Shown here one piece after another: positions 1-8,489 of a stretch of 23,857 nucleotides of DNA. The first letter of the stretch is position 1; each line of letters starts with the position of its first letter. Origin of the DNA: a virus; IMG/VR virus record IMGVR_UViG_3300023222_000128, positions 1 to 23,857 of that record. One strand, given 5' to 3'. The notes beneath the pieces are model-generated. The model ran no database searches. It worked only from the letters and a program-made list of their open reading frames with translations, and was not told where the DNA came from. A program made the translations under genes and the position numbers.

Positions 1-449
1 TCATCTGCGTCTACCTTGCGAAAAAAGAGACCATCAGTAGGAGTATCCAAAACAGTAGTATCTGTTATTGCCAATCCAATGAGACTATCAGATTCTAGAG
101 TTTCGCTAATCTTAAAACGACAAGTCATCCAAATTTTCTTAGTAGCAGATAAATCCCAGATTTCAGCAACAGTAGAGCCGCCAACGCCAGCTTGAAGATT
201 AGAAGAATCATTATCAGCAGCAGCGTTGGTAAGAACCAAAGCACCACCGATTTCTGTAGCAGAGATTGTTTGAGTAGCAACACCTACTTCAGTCACCACA
301 AAATCATTAGCAATATAGTCAGATTCTCTAGTGAAATCGTTGTAATACTCATGCTTAGGGCCGACATCCCCAAGCGGGTAGCCAGCCAAGGCTTGCAACT
401 TTTGCTGATCGTCGTCGCTGTAAGTAAATGGTCCTACACTTTTAGTCAT
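1..449 (-). CDS. Putative virion protein downstream of the capsid gene (partial, C-terminus outside window)
   Basis: The reading frame starts with ATG at 449 and stays open to the left edge, giving about 149 residues without a stop. The N-terminus is polar (MTKSVGPFTYSDDDQQK). It is followed by a beta-rich stretch ending in IWMTCRFKI and DGLFFRK. That ending resembles the beta-sandwich (concanavalin/LamG-like) virion proteins often placed after capsid genes in marine-type phages. This family assignment is from memory and weak. The start lies 1 base from the capsid stop, and the capsid tail holds an AAGGAG-type ribosome site, so it is almost surely co-translated with the capsid as the next late gene. 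A head-surface or head-tail role is inferred from position only. Confidence 0.7.
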   Translation of the reverse strand, partial: MTKSVGPFTYSDDDQQKLQALAGYPLGDVGPKHEYYNDFTRESDYIANDFVVTEVGVATQTISATEIGGALVLTNAAADNDSSNLQAGVGGSTVAEIWDLSATKKIWMTCRFKISETLESDSLIGLAITDTTVLDTPTDGLFFRKVDAD

Positions 450-450
450 C

Positions 451-1344
451 TTAGGCTCCTTGAACTCCGAAGACACCTCTCCAATCAGAGTGGCCAGTAG
501 AGAAACGATAAGTAATCTTGAATTTAGCATCACCAGTATCAAAATCCATGGCACTGTCAAAGATAGGCCGTTGACGCCAGAAGAAGTTAATAAAGTGACG
601 ATCACCTAGCAAAAACCATGCTTTAGCATCATCGAGATAATGCCAAATCATATGACGCATATCAAGATCATTTACAGGGTTAATATTGTTGTCAGAAGTA
701 TTAGGTTTAAGAGATGTTTCAATAAGTTCTTTAGCTGTATACCGCAGTCCAGAAGGTACAACCAAAGTAAGAGCACGTTGATTAATACGAAGACCACGAT
801 CATCAGTAGTGTCTTCAAATGCAACGATAGCGTCCTCTAGAGATGTCAAAGACAAGTCAGCAGCGACAGCCAATGTATTAGAAGCGGTGCTACCACCTTT
901 TAATGTTTGTGTTGCTGAAAACAAAGGATCGCCGTTACCACCAGTATTAGTAGTAAAGCCATTATTGAACAACTTGGCTGATTCAGTTTCAATGCTTTCT
1001 TTAGAAGATGATCCCAAACCCTGTGGTAATTGACGAATCTTTCCAGAAAGGTCGTCATCAAACATCTCTTTAGTAACGCGATAGCCCATACCATAAGAAA
1101 TATGGTCATATGTCACGGAGAAACCTTCAACAGCATTGTCAAAAGTAACTGGAGTACCTTCAGGCTTTTGAGGTGTCAGGCCAAATCCGACAACTTGGCT
1201 ATCAGTCTCAAAATTACGCTGCGAACCTAACATGTTATAAATACGGTCGTACTCCGTAGGAAGCCTTTTATACTCTTCCCAAAGGACTTGAGTAGTCTCT
1301 GGGGTGATAAGAGCTGCAAAATCTTTAGTAGTATTAACTGCCAT
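451..1344 (-). CDS. Major capsid protein
   Basis: This 297-residue protein is the size of a compact HK97-fold major capsid protein. It has the usual layout: an N-terminal arm (MAVNTTKDFAALITPETTQVLWEEYKRLP), a region fitting an E-loop and spine helix (GYRVTKEMFDDD, then SSKESIETESAKLFNNGF), a middle domain with LVVPSGLRYTAKELIE, and a C-terminal part WFLLGDRHFINFFWRQRP. The order portal, scaffold-like, small decoration-like, capsid is classical. A GGGAG ribosome site lies 8 bases before ATG. No prohead protease is seen next to it, so maturation may be protease-independent. The call rests on motif style, length and gene order, since no search was run. Confidence 0.82.
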   Translation of the reverse strand: MAVNTTKDFAALITPETTQVLWEEYKRLPTEYDRIYNMLGSQRNFETDSQVVGFGLTPQKPEGTPVTFDNAVEGFSVTYDHISYGMGYRVTKEMFDDDLSGKIRQLPQGLGSSSKESIETESAKLFNNGFTTNTGGNGDPLFSATQTLKGGSTASNTLAVAADLSLTSLEDAIVAFEDTTDDRGLRINQRALTLVVPSGLRYTAKELIETSLKPNTSDNNINPVNDLDMRHMIWHYLDDAKAWFLLGDRHFINFFWRQRPIFDSAMDFDTGDAKFKITYRFSTGHSDWRGVFGVQGA

Positions 1345-1358
1345 TTTCTATTCTCCCT

Positions 1359-1853
1359 TTAGAGTGCTGCTACGAAGCCATTCCACTGACTACGTTTAAA
1401 AGTAAATTCAACCCGATCATTAGCGCCAAGATCAAGATCGACTTCTATATCTGAGCCCAAAGCAGTGATCCTAGCGACCTGCTCTGTAGTAGCATTTTCA
1501 TTAATTTCCATAACACCTGTAGCACCTTCAATGTCTACGTCAGTAAACAAAAGTGCAGCAGTTGAAGAACCCGAAACCTGACCTTCAAAAACAGCATCGT
1601 CCATTGCTGGATATACAAGAAAACGGTCATCAACACGAGTAACTGAACCAGTAGTAGTAATAGCTTCAGCAGCCACGCCAAGAATAGCTCCACTAGTACT
1701 AATGGCAATAGCAACTAAGCCACTACCGTTATCAATAACTGCATCGCCTTTAGCAATCGTCTGACTAGCAGCTACCGCAAGTGAAACAGGAGCCATCTGG
1801 CCCGTTAGTGAACGTATATATTTAAAACCGTTTGGTTTATCAGGATTTGCCAT
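1359..1853 (-). CDS. Capsid decoration/cement-like protein
   Basis: The protein is 164 residues and starts MANPDKPNGF, a beginning common among small phage proteins encoded just before the major capsid gene. It is rich in Ala, Val, Thr and Gly with alternating beta strands (VSLAVAASQTIAKGDAVI, GAILGVAAEAITTTGSVTRV). This fits a compact beta-barrel that trims or stabilises the capsid surface. It lies 14 bases upstream of the capsid gene and has a GGGAG ribosome site. Decoration or cement is inferred from composition and position, and the exact family is not identified. An alternative is a capsid-assembly accessory protein. Confidence 0.55.
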   Translation of the reverse strand: MANPDKPNGFKYIRSLTGQMAPVSLAVAASQTIAKGDAVIDNGSGLVAIAISTSGAILGVAAEAITTTGSVTRVDDRFLVYPAMDDAVFEGQVSGSSTAALLFTDVDIEGATGVMEINENATTEQVARITALGSDIEVDLDLGANDRVEFTFKRSQWNGFVAAL

Positions 1854-1885
1854 TTTAATTTCTCCCTAACAGATTAATCTAGCTG

Positions 1886-2455
1886 TTATATTTCAAATAT
1901 AGTATCACTCTCATTCAGCATATTCAAGGAAGAAGCGTAAGTTTTTTTCTTAGTAGCTATTTTTCCTTCTAATTCACCACTTTCATGTGCTTCTCTAACG
2001 GCCTTCATACGAGATGCAGCCCTAGCAGGTCCCATCATCATCTGTTTTTTGTGATTTTCCTTAGAAGTTTCCATAAGAATAAGATCATGTGTTTCAATAT
2101 TAGATCCGCCCATCATACGAGGCCCTTGTATTTTATTCTCGGGATCAGAAACAACAGTATACTTTCTAGTAATCCGTTGATTAACAGCAGCAGTATTAAG
2201 ATATTTTAGCTTAGGATCTTGTTTAGAAACAAAACGATATTCCTTATTAGGATCAAGACCAGAAACTGCTAATTGTTGATCGGTACTGTGTGCATGTGAA
2301 CGCATACCAGAAGTAACAGGTTTTGGTTCATCTTCTTCAACTACTTCCTCTTTATTTTCTTCAATTTGTTTTTCAAGTGCTTTAAATTTTGTTTCCCAAT
2401 CCTCTTGTTCTGGTGTTGGATTAGGTAATGCGTTATCAAAATTTTCTTCGCTCAT
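1886..2455 (-). CDS. Acidic/basic virion-assembly protein sharing a motif with its scaffold-like neighbour
   Basis: The protein has 189 residues. The N-terminal third is acidic and probably helical (DWETKFKALEKQIEENKEEV), and the C-terminal half is basic and Met-rich (KKQMMMGPARAASRMKAV). Residues 15-35 resemble the motif near residue 45 of the upstream protein (EWEQKFKSLESQM). Its ATG overlaps the upstream stop by four bases (ATGA), which implies translational coupling. A short inverted repeat, TAACAG/CTGTTA, straddles its stop (1867-1888). Function is unknown. Placed between a scaffold-like protein and the decoration/capsid pair, a role in head assembly is likely. The enzyme-like motifs of a prohead protease are not visible. 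Confidence 0.65.
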   Translation of the reverse strand: MSEENFDNALPNPTPEQEDWETKFKALEKQIEENKEEVVEEDEPKPVTSGMRSHAHSTDQQLAVSGLDPNKEYRFVSKQDPKLKYLNTAAVNQRITRKYTVVSDPENKIQGPRMMGGSNIETHDLILMETSKENHKKQMMMGPARAASRMKAVREAHESGELEGKIATKKKTYASSLNMLNESDTIFEI

Positions 2456-3246
2456 ATTGGTAAATTCCCTTCTGAAGTTTCATAGATATGTTTCCATTTT
2501 CCAAAGTTATTCATATCTTTACCATTAGCTCGGCAATATGCTTTCTCTCTCTCGGTCAAATTGACTTTAACTACATTACCACTAGGTTCATTAATCTGTG
2601 TACTTCCGCTCACCGGCATCTGAGTATTTAATCTCTCAGCTTGCCCACTTTGCAATTGCTGCATCTTTTCCTGCACAGTATCAAATTCTTTTATCTTTTT
2701 GGCTTCGAGCATATTGATATTTCTAGTTTGCATAATATTTTGAAGTTCTCGGCCTTCTTTATTAATATCGAAATCATTTCCAAATACTTTCTTACATTCT
2801 GTTATGCCTGCCTCCCAAGCTTGTTGTCCTTGAAGCAATTCAATACTATCCATGCGTCCTTGAAATTCTTTAGAAACATTTTCGGTCACTTTCTTATCTC
2901 TATAAGACATATAAGTTTCCATCTCAACAGCGTAATTTTCTGAATATTGATCTGGCATCCTTGGAGGCTCATTAGGAGGCACAGGCACTTGTGTTTGTGC
3001 TGCTTGCGGCTGCACCATCAGTGCTTGTTGATTCTGGTATTTCAAACTCTCATTCTCATTAGATACCTGTGTCATTTGAGATTCTAAACTCTTAAATTTC
3101 TGTTCCCATTCAGCAGTAGGCTCTGGTGTCGGCTCTACAGTGGCAACAGGCTCTTGTGTTTGTGCTTCTTCTTCTACCACATATTCAGGTTCTTGTGGTG
3201 CCTGGATGGGCTCTGCAGCTTGTTTTACAAAATCTTCTTGTTCCAT
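2452..3246 (-). CDS. Scaffold-like head-assembly protein
   Basis: This 264-residue protein is highly charged and low in hydrophobics. It opens with a Glu/Pro/Gln-rich segment (residues 1-45), followed by a coiled-coil-like stretch (EWEQKFKSLESQM, then VSNENESLKYQNQQ). The middle is helical, and the short C-terminal tail is basic and aromatic (FGKWKHIYE). This is the usual look of scaffolding proteins, whose small basic C-terminus docks on the capsid protein. It sits between portal and capsid, the expected slot. Its start overlaps the stop of the upstream 110-aa gene by one base (TAATG). Scaffolding is an inference, since these proteins diverge too fast for recognition by eye. Confidence 0.6.
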   Translation of the reverse strand: MEQEDFVKQAAEPIQAPQEPEYVVEEEAQTQEPVATVEPTPEPTAEWEQKFKSLESQMTQVSNENESLKYQNQQALMVQPQAAQTQVPVPPNEPPRMPDQYSENYAVEMETYMSYRDKKVTENVSKEFQGRMDSIELLQGQQAWEAGITECKKVFGNDFDINKEGRELQNIMQTRNINMLEAKKIKEFDTVQEKMQQLQSGQAERLNTQMPVSGSTQINEPSGNVVKVNLTEREKAYCRANGKDMNNFGKWKHIYETSEGNLPI

Positions 3247-3578
3247 TAGTTACCCTTTCTCAGCTCCTCTATTTTCTTCTTTAATGTATTACACCTTCTC
3301 GTATGAATTTCAACCCAATCTCTAAGTTTTTTCAAACGAAAAACCTGCCCTTTAAGAATAAAACTCGGATTAGTATCAGTCGAAACATCATGAGCAACTT
3401 CTAATTTTCTCAAAGGATCGACAACAAATTTTTCAATCCATTTTTGAATATTTGGATTTTCAGACAAACGAAGGAAAGACATTTCTCTTTCATACTCAGC
3501 CTGTATTTGTTCTTTTTGTGTTGACACTTCTTGTTCTTCTTCTTCTGCTATTCCGTATTGAATTTCTTGAATACCCAT
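3246..3578 (-). CDS. Small helical coiled-coil protein next to the portal
   Basis: The protein has 110 residues and is predicted mostly helical. There is a Glu/Gln-rich N-terminal helix (AEEEEQEVSTQKEQIQAEYE) and a C-terminal basic helix (FRLKKLRDWVEIHTRRC, then LKKKIEELRKGN). No enzymatic motif is visible. Its stop overlaps the next start and its own start overlaps the portal stop, both as TAATG, so it belongs to a coupled portal-to-scaffold unit. Function is unknown. A portal-associated or assembly-chaperone role is only positional inference. Confidence 0.65.
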   Translation of the reverse strand: MGIQEIQYGIAEEEEQEVSTQKEQIQAEYEREMSFLRLSENPNIQKWIEKFVVDPLRKLEVAHDVSTDTNPSFILKGQVFRLKKLRDWVEIHTRRCNTLKKKIEELRKGN

Positions 3579-5680
3579 TAACCTACAATTCCTCCTGTTA
3601 ACCCTAGACTAGCTAAGTCGAGTTCTCCTTGAGGTTGCGCTAAATCCGCATTTTCAGGGACTGCGCCACCTTCTTCAACTGCTGTTTGTTCTGGGGGTCT
3701 AGTTAATTCATCTTCTCTCTTAATATCTGTATCAAATATACTTGCAAATCCTGGGGGTGATAAAAGAATGCGCTCTCCATTATCATCATACAAGTCTTCT
3801 CTTGGAAATTTAAACACGTCCACCCATAATTTTTCAGTCATCATATTAAAGAATGTCTGATTGTCAGGTGAAGGCGGAGATTGTGCCATAATCTGCATAA
3901 AGGGAATCAAATTTCTATTTCTTGCGTTTTCAATTTGAATATCAGTAAAGGAAGGAATAACAAAATCAACATCCATTGCAATTTCTGCTTGGCTCACTTC
4001 ATTTTCTGTTCCAAATAATTTAAGTTCTTTTCCTTCTCGTTCAGTTAAACGAACAAATGTATCTTTCTTCAGAAACTGTTGATTAAGTGAATGCACCATC
4101 TCAAATAAATCAACCCATTCGGACTGACTAAACTCTTCAACAGTCATATTAATACGTTCATCCGCTTGTGAGCTGAGTTGGCTTACTTCAAAGGCTGTCT
4201 GTCTTCCAGGTTCACTAATGCCTTGACTAGCTCGTGTAACTCCTGTGGTATCGCGTAAATTCTGCTCCATAATAGCTTCAGCCCGTTGACCTACAGGAGT
4301 CATATCAGGAAAAGTAAGTGGTTTAATAGCGTTAATATCTGCCACTCTAATAGCCGTCTGTTGAGAAATTTGAATATTAGAATCTTCTAACTCAGCCTCA
4401 TCACCAACGAGCCAGACAGGACTTAATGATAAAGTCGCGTAATCTAATTCTTGATTACGTTTATCATTGATTTCATATTGAATTTTTCTTATAGGATCTA
4501 AAACACCTTGGCCAAGAAATTCATTAGGGCGACGAGTATAAGGTCCACTAATAATTGGTTTTCTACCATGCCACCAAGGATTCTTTTCAGCCCTAATAAG
4601 TTTTTGTCTATTAATTAAAAAGAAGAGTGCATTTTTGGATACATAGTCATCACCCTTAAACTTATAGTCCATGTAGATTTCATGTACTTCGTGCTTTTGT
4701 TCTTCTTGTTCGGTTGTACGAAGAGAATTAAGAAAAGAAACATTTAATCCTAAAAGTTCTTTCCTATCAATAGTGTATTCTGATGGGTCTCCTTCGCCAG
4801 CACCTACCATATTTTCCCATTGCTCAAAAATAGGCCGATCATCAGCATTTAACGTATTGCCCCACATAGCTAATTCATCATCATCAAGTAAAGTTCGGAT
4901 AGACACCCATTTAGCTTGTTTAATATCGCCATTAGTGGCCATAGGATCTACTAAAACATCAAAGAAATCTAATGGTTTAAGATCCCAACAATCATAGTCT
5001 GCTACTCTAACTTCTTTTTCTTTAACTTTTACCCGTTTGTCATCCTTAATACCGCCTTCTGTGACGGGAAAAATTGATTCATCAAGGCCAAATGCCTCTT
5101 CTTCCGTTCCAAGTAGTGGTTCTTGCTCTAGTCCTGGGAGCGCTCCAGGCTCTGGTAATGTCTCTGGTGCAGGCGCTGGTACTGGCTGCCTGAATTCTGT
5201 CAAATTATCAATTTCAACACCTTTAGAGTCTACAGCAACAGTCTTTTTAACTGTACGGTACTCAGTACGCCAGTCTACTCTTGCATAACCTCTACCATAT
5301 ATTGCTTTGCCCCGCCAATAATCAGTAAGTTTTGGCTTTAGTTTAACTATCTTTTTTTGTTGCATATGGATTAAGGCACGTATTCTTTCTTCCCTATCCT
5401 TATCAGTAGGCCCCACACCTTGTAATTGCACAGGCACAGGATCGCTATAAATGGCTCTCATAACTCTAGCGACAATAGTTTCAATCAGCATAAAAGAAAA
5501 AGGCACAAAAATATCTGATCTACCTTTATAGAACCGCTTAGAACGAATAGAATTGTAGTTTTTGAAATGTTCTTTAGCTACTTTAAAACGAACATCGTAG
5601 ACCCTCTCGGCATCTTCAATCATTTGTTTTAATTTAGGAACTAATTCTTGCTCCTCTTCTGCACTAACATTTACTGGCAT
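3578..5680 (-). CDS. Portal protein
   Basis: At 700 residues this is the size of large P22/podovirus-type portals. The N-terminal region has the typical wing/crown pattern: ERVYDVRFKVAKEHFKNY, a basic RSKRFYKGRSDIFVP segment, IETIVARVMRAIYSD, then AIYGRGYARVDW. Later come IQYEINDKRNQELDYA and the long stem helix region (QTAFEVSQLSSQADERI). The protein would form the dodecameric DNA entry ring at the capsid vertex and act with terminase. Residues about 165-200 are a Pro/Glu/Ala-rich linker encoded by a locally GC-richer stretch near 5090-5170, perhaps an inserted flexible loop. Its start overlaps the upstream stop as ATGA. Confidence 0.85.
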   Translation of the reverse strand: MPVNVSAEEEQELVPKLKQMIEDAERVYDVRFKVAKEHFKNYNSIRSKRFYKGRSDIFVPFSFMLIETIVARVMRAIYSDPVPVQLQGVGPTDKDREERIRALIHMQQKKIVKLKPKLTDYWRGKAIYGRGYARVDWRTEYRTVKKTVAVDSKGVEIDNLTEFRQPVPAPAPETLPEPGALPGLEQEPLLGTEEEAFGLDESIFPVTEGGIKDDKRVKVKEKEVRVADYDCWDLKPLDFFDVLVDPMATNGDIKQAKWVSIRTLLDDDELAMWGNTLNADDRPIFEQWENMVGAGEGDPSEYTIDRKELLGLNVSFLNSLRTTEQEEQKHEVHEIYMDYKFKGDDYVSKNALFFLINRQKLIRAEKNPWWHGRKPIISGPYTRRPNEFLGQGVLDPIRKIQYEINDKRNQELDYATLSLSPVWLVGDEAELEDSNIQISQQTAIRVADINAIKPLTFPDMTPVGQRAEAIMEQNLRDTTGVTRASQGISEPGRQTAFEVSQLSSQADERINMTVEEFSQSEWVDLFEMVHSLNQQFLKKDTFVRLTEREGKELKLFGTENEVSQAEIAMDVDFVIPSFTDIQIENARNRNLIPFMQIMAQSPPSPDNQTFFNMMTEKLWVDVFKFPREDLYDDNGERILLSPPGFASIFDTDIKREDELTRPPEQTAVEEGGAVPENADLAQPQGELDLASLGLTGGIVG

Positions 5681-5850
5681 CAGTCTTCTGTCTCTTCAAA
5701 ATCTGTACAAGTAGAAGTGAATCCAAATTTGTGCCCTACAAAAGTACCTTTAATTAGACAAAAAACCATGTCTGGATTATATTTATGTTTGAATGGGTCG
5801 CCGTTACCACATCCTTTACATCCATCAGTTTCATTAAGTTCTTTAGGCAT
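5680..5850 (-). CDS. 56-aa four-cysteine zinc-binding-type mini-protein
   Basis: The gene starts with ATG at 5850 (MPKELNETDGCKGCGNG) and stops with TGA overlapping the portal ATG by four bases. Its start overlaps the preceding stop by one base (TAATG). The perfect packing between two flanking genes argues that it is real despite its length. Cysteines are at residues 11, 14, 31 and 48, which could bind one zinc ion. Function is unknown. A structural or regulatory role in the portal-terminase segment is possible. Confidence 0.7.
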   Translation of the reverse strand: MPKELNETDGCKGCGNGDPFKHKYNPDMVFCLIKGTFVGHKFGFTSTCTDFEETED

Positions 5851-6278
5851 TAGGATGAACGACCTAGTATTACTTGCGTAACTTTTGTTGTTGAATTAGC
5901 TACTGATGACCACGTAATAGTAGTAGGAAGGGTATCATTAATTGCGTCGTCTGTTTGCAATAAAAGAGTGTCTGTAGTTATTGCTGTACTGGTATTAACT
6001 TTTATTGTTATTGGTTCATGCGTACCGTCTGCATTAGCTCCATTACCATCAGCTTGAGAAATGAATTTAAGATAAATAAATACTGGTGAAACAACCTTAC
6101 CAAAGTCGATAACTTGGTCGGTTACTTGAGCACTTTCAAAATATTCATTAGTCTCTGCGTTTTCAGTAGATAAAGATAAATCTGTTAGAGTATCTTCTTT
6201 GCGGTTCGTAAAAGAAGAAGTATCACCTACAAGTATCTTTATACTAGATTGAAGTTCAGTAGTTAATGCTTGAACCAT
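5850..6278 (-). CDS. Small beta-rich protein between terminase and portal, function unknown
   Basis: The protein has 142 residues and is Thr/Ser/Asp/Val-rich with clear beta-strand alternation (VVSPVFIYLKFISQ, PITIKVNTSTAITTDTLLLQ, TITWSSVANSTTKVTQVILG). There are no cysteines and no charged patches typical of DNA-binding proteins. Composition suggests a virion component such as a head, neck or tail accessory protein, but no family is recognised. It lies 40 bases after the terminase stop with a GAGGG ribosome site five bases before ATG, and it is coupled to the next gene by TAATG. Confidence 0.65.
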   Translation of the reverse strand: MVQALTTELQSSIKILVGDTSSFTNRKEDTLTDLSLSTENAETNEYFESAQVTDQVIDFGKVVSPVFIYLKFISQADGNGANADGTHEPITIKVNTSTAITTDTLLLQTDDAINDTLPTTITWSSVANSTTKVTQVILGRSS

Positions 6279-6318
6279 CTCATCCCTCGCTTAATATGCC
6301 GCCAATAATACCACAAAA

Positions 6319-8022
6319 TCACTCATCTTCCCAATACCCACTGTAATTTTCAGCAAATTCTGCCGCTAAATCAAGGTCTTCATCGTCTATTTCTTTCTCT
6401 ATTGGTGCTTTTTTGTCTTTGCCCATACGACAATCCCACCCAAAACGCTCCTCTGGATCTTTATCCGTCTTAGGAAACTTAGCTACTTCTATAATAAACC
6501 CTTGATTATCAAGTAAATCATCATTTTTACAATAAGGAAATCGTGATGCTTGATCTAAAAGTAAGCGATTTGCCCCAGTAACATTATGTTGATCTGGAGA
6601 TTTATGGTCATCCACTATGACAAAATCACCATCCTCTAAATGAGGTATTGCTGCTCTTATTCTGACTTCTTTTGAAGTTCTATTTTCTTGTTTAAGTTCT
6701 TTCCACTTAATCTTTTGACCATGTTGCTCAGTTTTTGCCTTGAGCATAGTCTTCATTAACTTCTGAAAAGCTACTGTTTCGATATGCGCCGTTCCGTTAT
6801 ACGATGGGCCAAGATCTTTTCTGACAGAAATATAGTGATTGTATATTTCATCAATAACTGTATCTTCTCCAGCTTTAATGGCCTTAGCCCGATAAAGGTA
6901 CATCTTTCTATCAGGAGTGATAACATAAGGAGTGAGGGCTGTGTAGTCGCCTCGTTTTTTCTTTTCCTCAGTTAAAGCTGGATCAACTAAATAAAACCAA
7001 TAAAAATTGCCTCTTGCTTTTCCGTTTTTACCGTCTTTAAGTAAAATATCTTTGAAAAATGCTTTCTTAGAAATATACTCATACCTACTGACATCAAAAG
7101 CTTGCTCACCTGTGGGCACAGGTTTATTAAGATACTGACATGAGAATATATATCTCTTTTGTGCTTTGAGTTTCTTTTCAAGAAATGCTTCAGTCAAACG
7201 ATTAGGGAAGTAGAGTGGTTTTGGTTTTCCGGTAATTTCATTAAGATCTAGTGAGCCCCCTGCGCTCCTTATATAAATATTATATAAATCCCGTTGGTCT
7301 GGGTCATCTAAGATAGCACCATAAGCATCGTCAAAATGCCACCTAGTGCCAATAATGAATAAGAGACCACCCGGTGATAATAAGGATTGAAGATACCGGA
7401 TATTATCTACAACCTTTTCTACTTGTTCTGCTGTAGTGACGTTCTTCTCTGACACGAGGTCATCGCAGACAATAATATCATAATGCATTCCTGGCATTGT
7501 GGTGCCTATACCGCATGTCATGACTGTGTGCTCTTTAAGACCCACTCTGGTACGAGCAGTTAAACGGTACTGCCCCCTAGACCATACTGCATCATTCTTT
7601 GATTTTGGTGTCTGATCTCCGTAGTATGTTCTAAGAATATTATTATCTTCAAAGTGCTCTCTACCGGCTGCACAAAACTTTTCAGCTTTACCAACATTTT
7701 CACTAGCAATTAGAATACGAATGTTCGGATGTTTTAAGGCAGCATATACTGGTAGACATTCAGTCCACACAGTTGACTTGAAAGAATCACGAGGAGTAAG
7801 GCACAAGTAGTATGTCTTGTCGAAAGGCCCGGGTGTGACTCCTCTGACATAATAATCCTCGAATGAATTAATCGCATGTTCAGCTACCGAGCACATTTCC
7901 AAGTGTGGTTGTGGTTCCATATCTCGTTGCATAATATCACGGCAAAAATAATAGAAATTTTCTGGTTTAAGATACTCCTGAGCCTTTAGGAGTAAAGCTT
8001 CTTCCTTATTTGGTATATCCAT
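6319..8022 (-). CDS. terL: Terminase large subunit (ATPase-nuclease packaging motor)
   Basis: The protein has 567 residues. An adenine-binding/Walker A-type loop, LTPRDSFKST, is near residues 75-84. It is the variant P-loop of TerL proteins rather than the textbook GxxxxGKT. Walker B with the catalytic acid is YDIIVCDD (181-188). The coupling motif GTRWH is at 225-229. The C-terminal RNase H-like nuclease shows FYLVDPAL (Asp347), RGDY (Asp359), HIETVAFQ (Glu415) and a late acidic NDDLLDN. It would cut concatemers and drive DNA through the portal encoded just downstream. Its start lies inside the end of the preceding small gene (17-base overlap). Confidence 0.92.
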   Translation of the reverse strand: MDIPNKEEALLLKAQEYLKPENFYYFCRDIMQRDMEPQPHLEMCSVAEHAINSFEDYYVRGVTPGPFDKTYYLCLTPRDSFKSTVWTECLPVYAALKHPNIRILIASENVGKAEKFCAAGREHFEDNNILRTYYGDQTPKSKNDAVWSRGQYRLTARTRVGLKEHTVMTCGIGTTMPGMHYDIIVCDDLVSEKNVTTAEQVEKVVDNIRYLQSLLSPGGLLFIIGTRWHFDDAYGAILDDPDQRDLYNIYIRSAGGSLDLNEITGKPKPLYFPNRLTEAFLEKKLKAQKRYIFSCQYLNKPVPTGEQAFDVSRYEYISKKAFFKDILLKDGKNGKARGNFYWFYLVDPALTEEKKKRGDYTALTPYVITPDRKMYLYRAKAIKAGEDTVIDEIYNHYISVRKDLGPSYNGTAHIETVAFQKLMKTMLKAKTEQHGQKIKWKELKQENRTSKEVRIRAAIPHLEDGDFVIVDDHKSPDQHNVTGANRLLLDQASRFPYCKNDDLLDNQGFIIEVAKFPKTDKDPEERFGWDCRMGKDKKAPIEKEIDDEDLDLAAEFAENYSGYWEDE

Positions 8023-8218
8023 ATTTCTTTAGGATTGAGAAATGGCCTTTTGATGAAGGCTGGTTGCGTAACCATAGAGAATGACAGTCATAGCAAACTG
8101 CAAGTCTAAGGCCCTTTTCAGAAATATGTTTCAACTCTGGGTGAGAACAATTCTCAGGATTGTCTATTAGTGGTGTGCCCGAAAAACCTTCGCTGCTTGT
8201 CGGTGAGTTTTTTTCCAC
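8006..8218 (-). CDS. 70-aa zinc-ribbon-like protein overlapping the terL start
   Basis: A GTG start at 8218 is preceded by AAGGAG at about 7 bases. The frame ends in TAA 17 bases inside terL. The sequence holds NCSHPELKH and CYDCHSLW, that is one Cys/His pair and one CxxC pair, a likely zinc site. It overlaps the preceding 58-aa gene by 65 bases in another frame. The ribosome site also codes for conserved KEGVARG residues of that gene, so it could be coincidental and the true start could lie further in. No family is recognised. Coupling to terL is likely. Confidence 0.55.
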   Translation of the reverse strand: MEKNSPTSSEGFSGTPLIDNPENCSHPELKHISEKGLRLAVCYDCHSLWLRNQPSSKGHFSILKKYGYTK

Positions 8219-8330
8219 GAGCTACTCCTTCTTTGAGTATCTTCTTTGCCTTCTCTCTTGTGGGTGAATTAGAAGAAGACGCCTTCCTAGATTGTTGAAG
8301 ACGTCTTGCTCCACTCGATGCTCCTGCCAT
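8154..8330 (-). CDS. 58-aa basic phage protein of the KxLTxKQRxFFG type
   Basis: ATG at 8330 overlaps the preceding stop as TAATG, and the frame ends with TGA at 8154. The protein contains SPTREKAKKILKEGVARG and KKLTDKQRRFFGHTTN. This is a pattern I recognise from many short phage proteins encoded near terminase and portal genes (an aligned form being GxPLTxKQxRFFG). Function is unknown in the family. A packaging or head role is guessed from position. About a third of the gene overlaps the next gene in a different frame. Confidence 0.75.
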   Translation of the reverse strand: MAGASSGARRLQQSRKASSSNSPTREKAKKILKEGVARGKKLTDKQRRFFGHTTNRQS

Positions 8331-8488
8331 TATTTGTGTTTACTACCCATTTTCTTGGGACGTAAGCCACTAGAAGCTAGTTTGCCCATCCCAGTCGTAG
8401 TTACTCCACCATTAACTGTCTTATTGCCCTTGGTGTTACCGAAACGTTTGTCAAATGCGGCTTGATTGCCTGCTTTTATTAGTGCCAT
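8330..8488 (-). CDS. 52-aa basic small protein
   Basis: I chose ATG at 8488 (MALIKAGNQAAFDKRFG) over an upstream in-frame ATG at 8536. It has AGGA seven bases before it and sits one base after the stop of the preceding 31-aa gene. The longer form would overlap that gene by 47 bases. The tail is Gly/Lys-rich (GMGKLASSGLRPKKMGSKHK), suggesting nucleic-acid binding. It is coupled to the next gene by TAATG. Function is unknown. Confidence 0.6.
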   Translation of the reverse strand: MALIKAGNQAAFDKRFGNTKGNKTVNGGVTTTGMGKLASSGLRPKKMGSKHK

Positions 8489-8489
8489 T

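Noticed and set aside
192-3325. Several plus-strand open frames of 60-100 codons opposite the capsid and scaffold genes
   Set aside because: They lie opposite well-supported minus-strand genes, lack ribosome sites and have no domain-like sequence.
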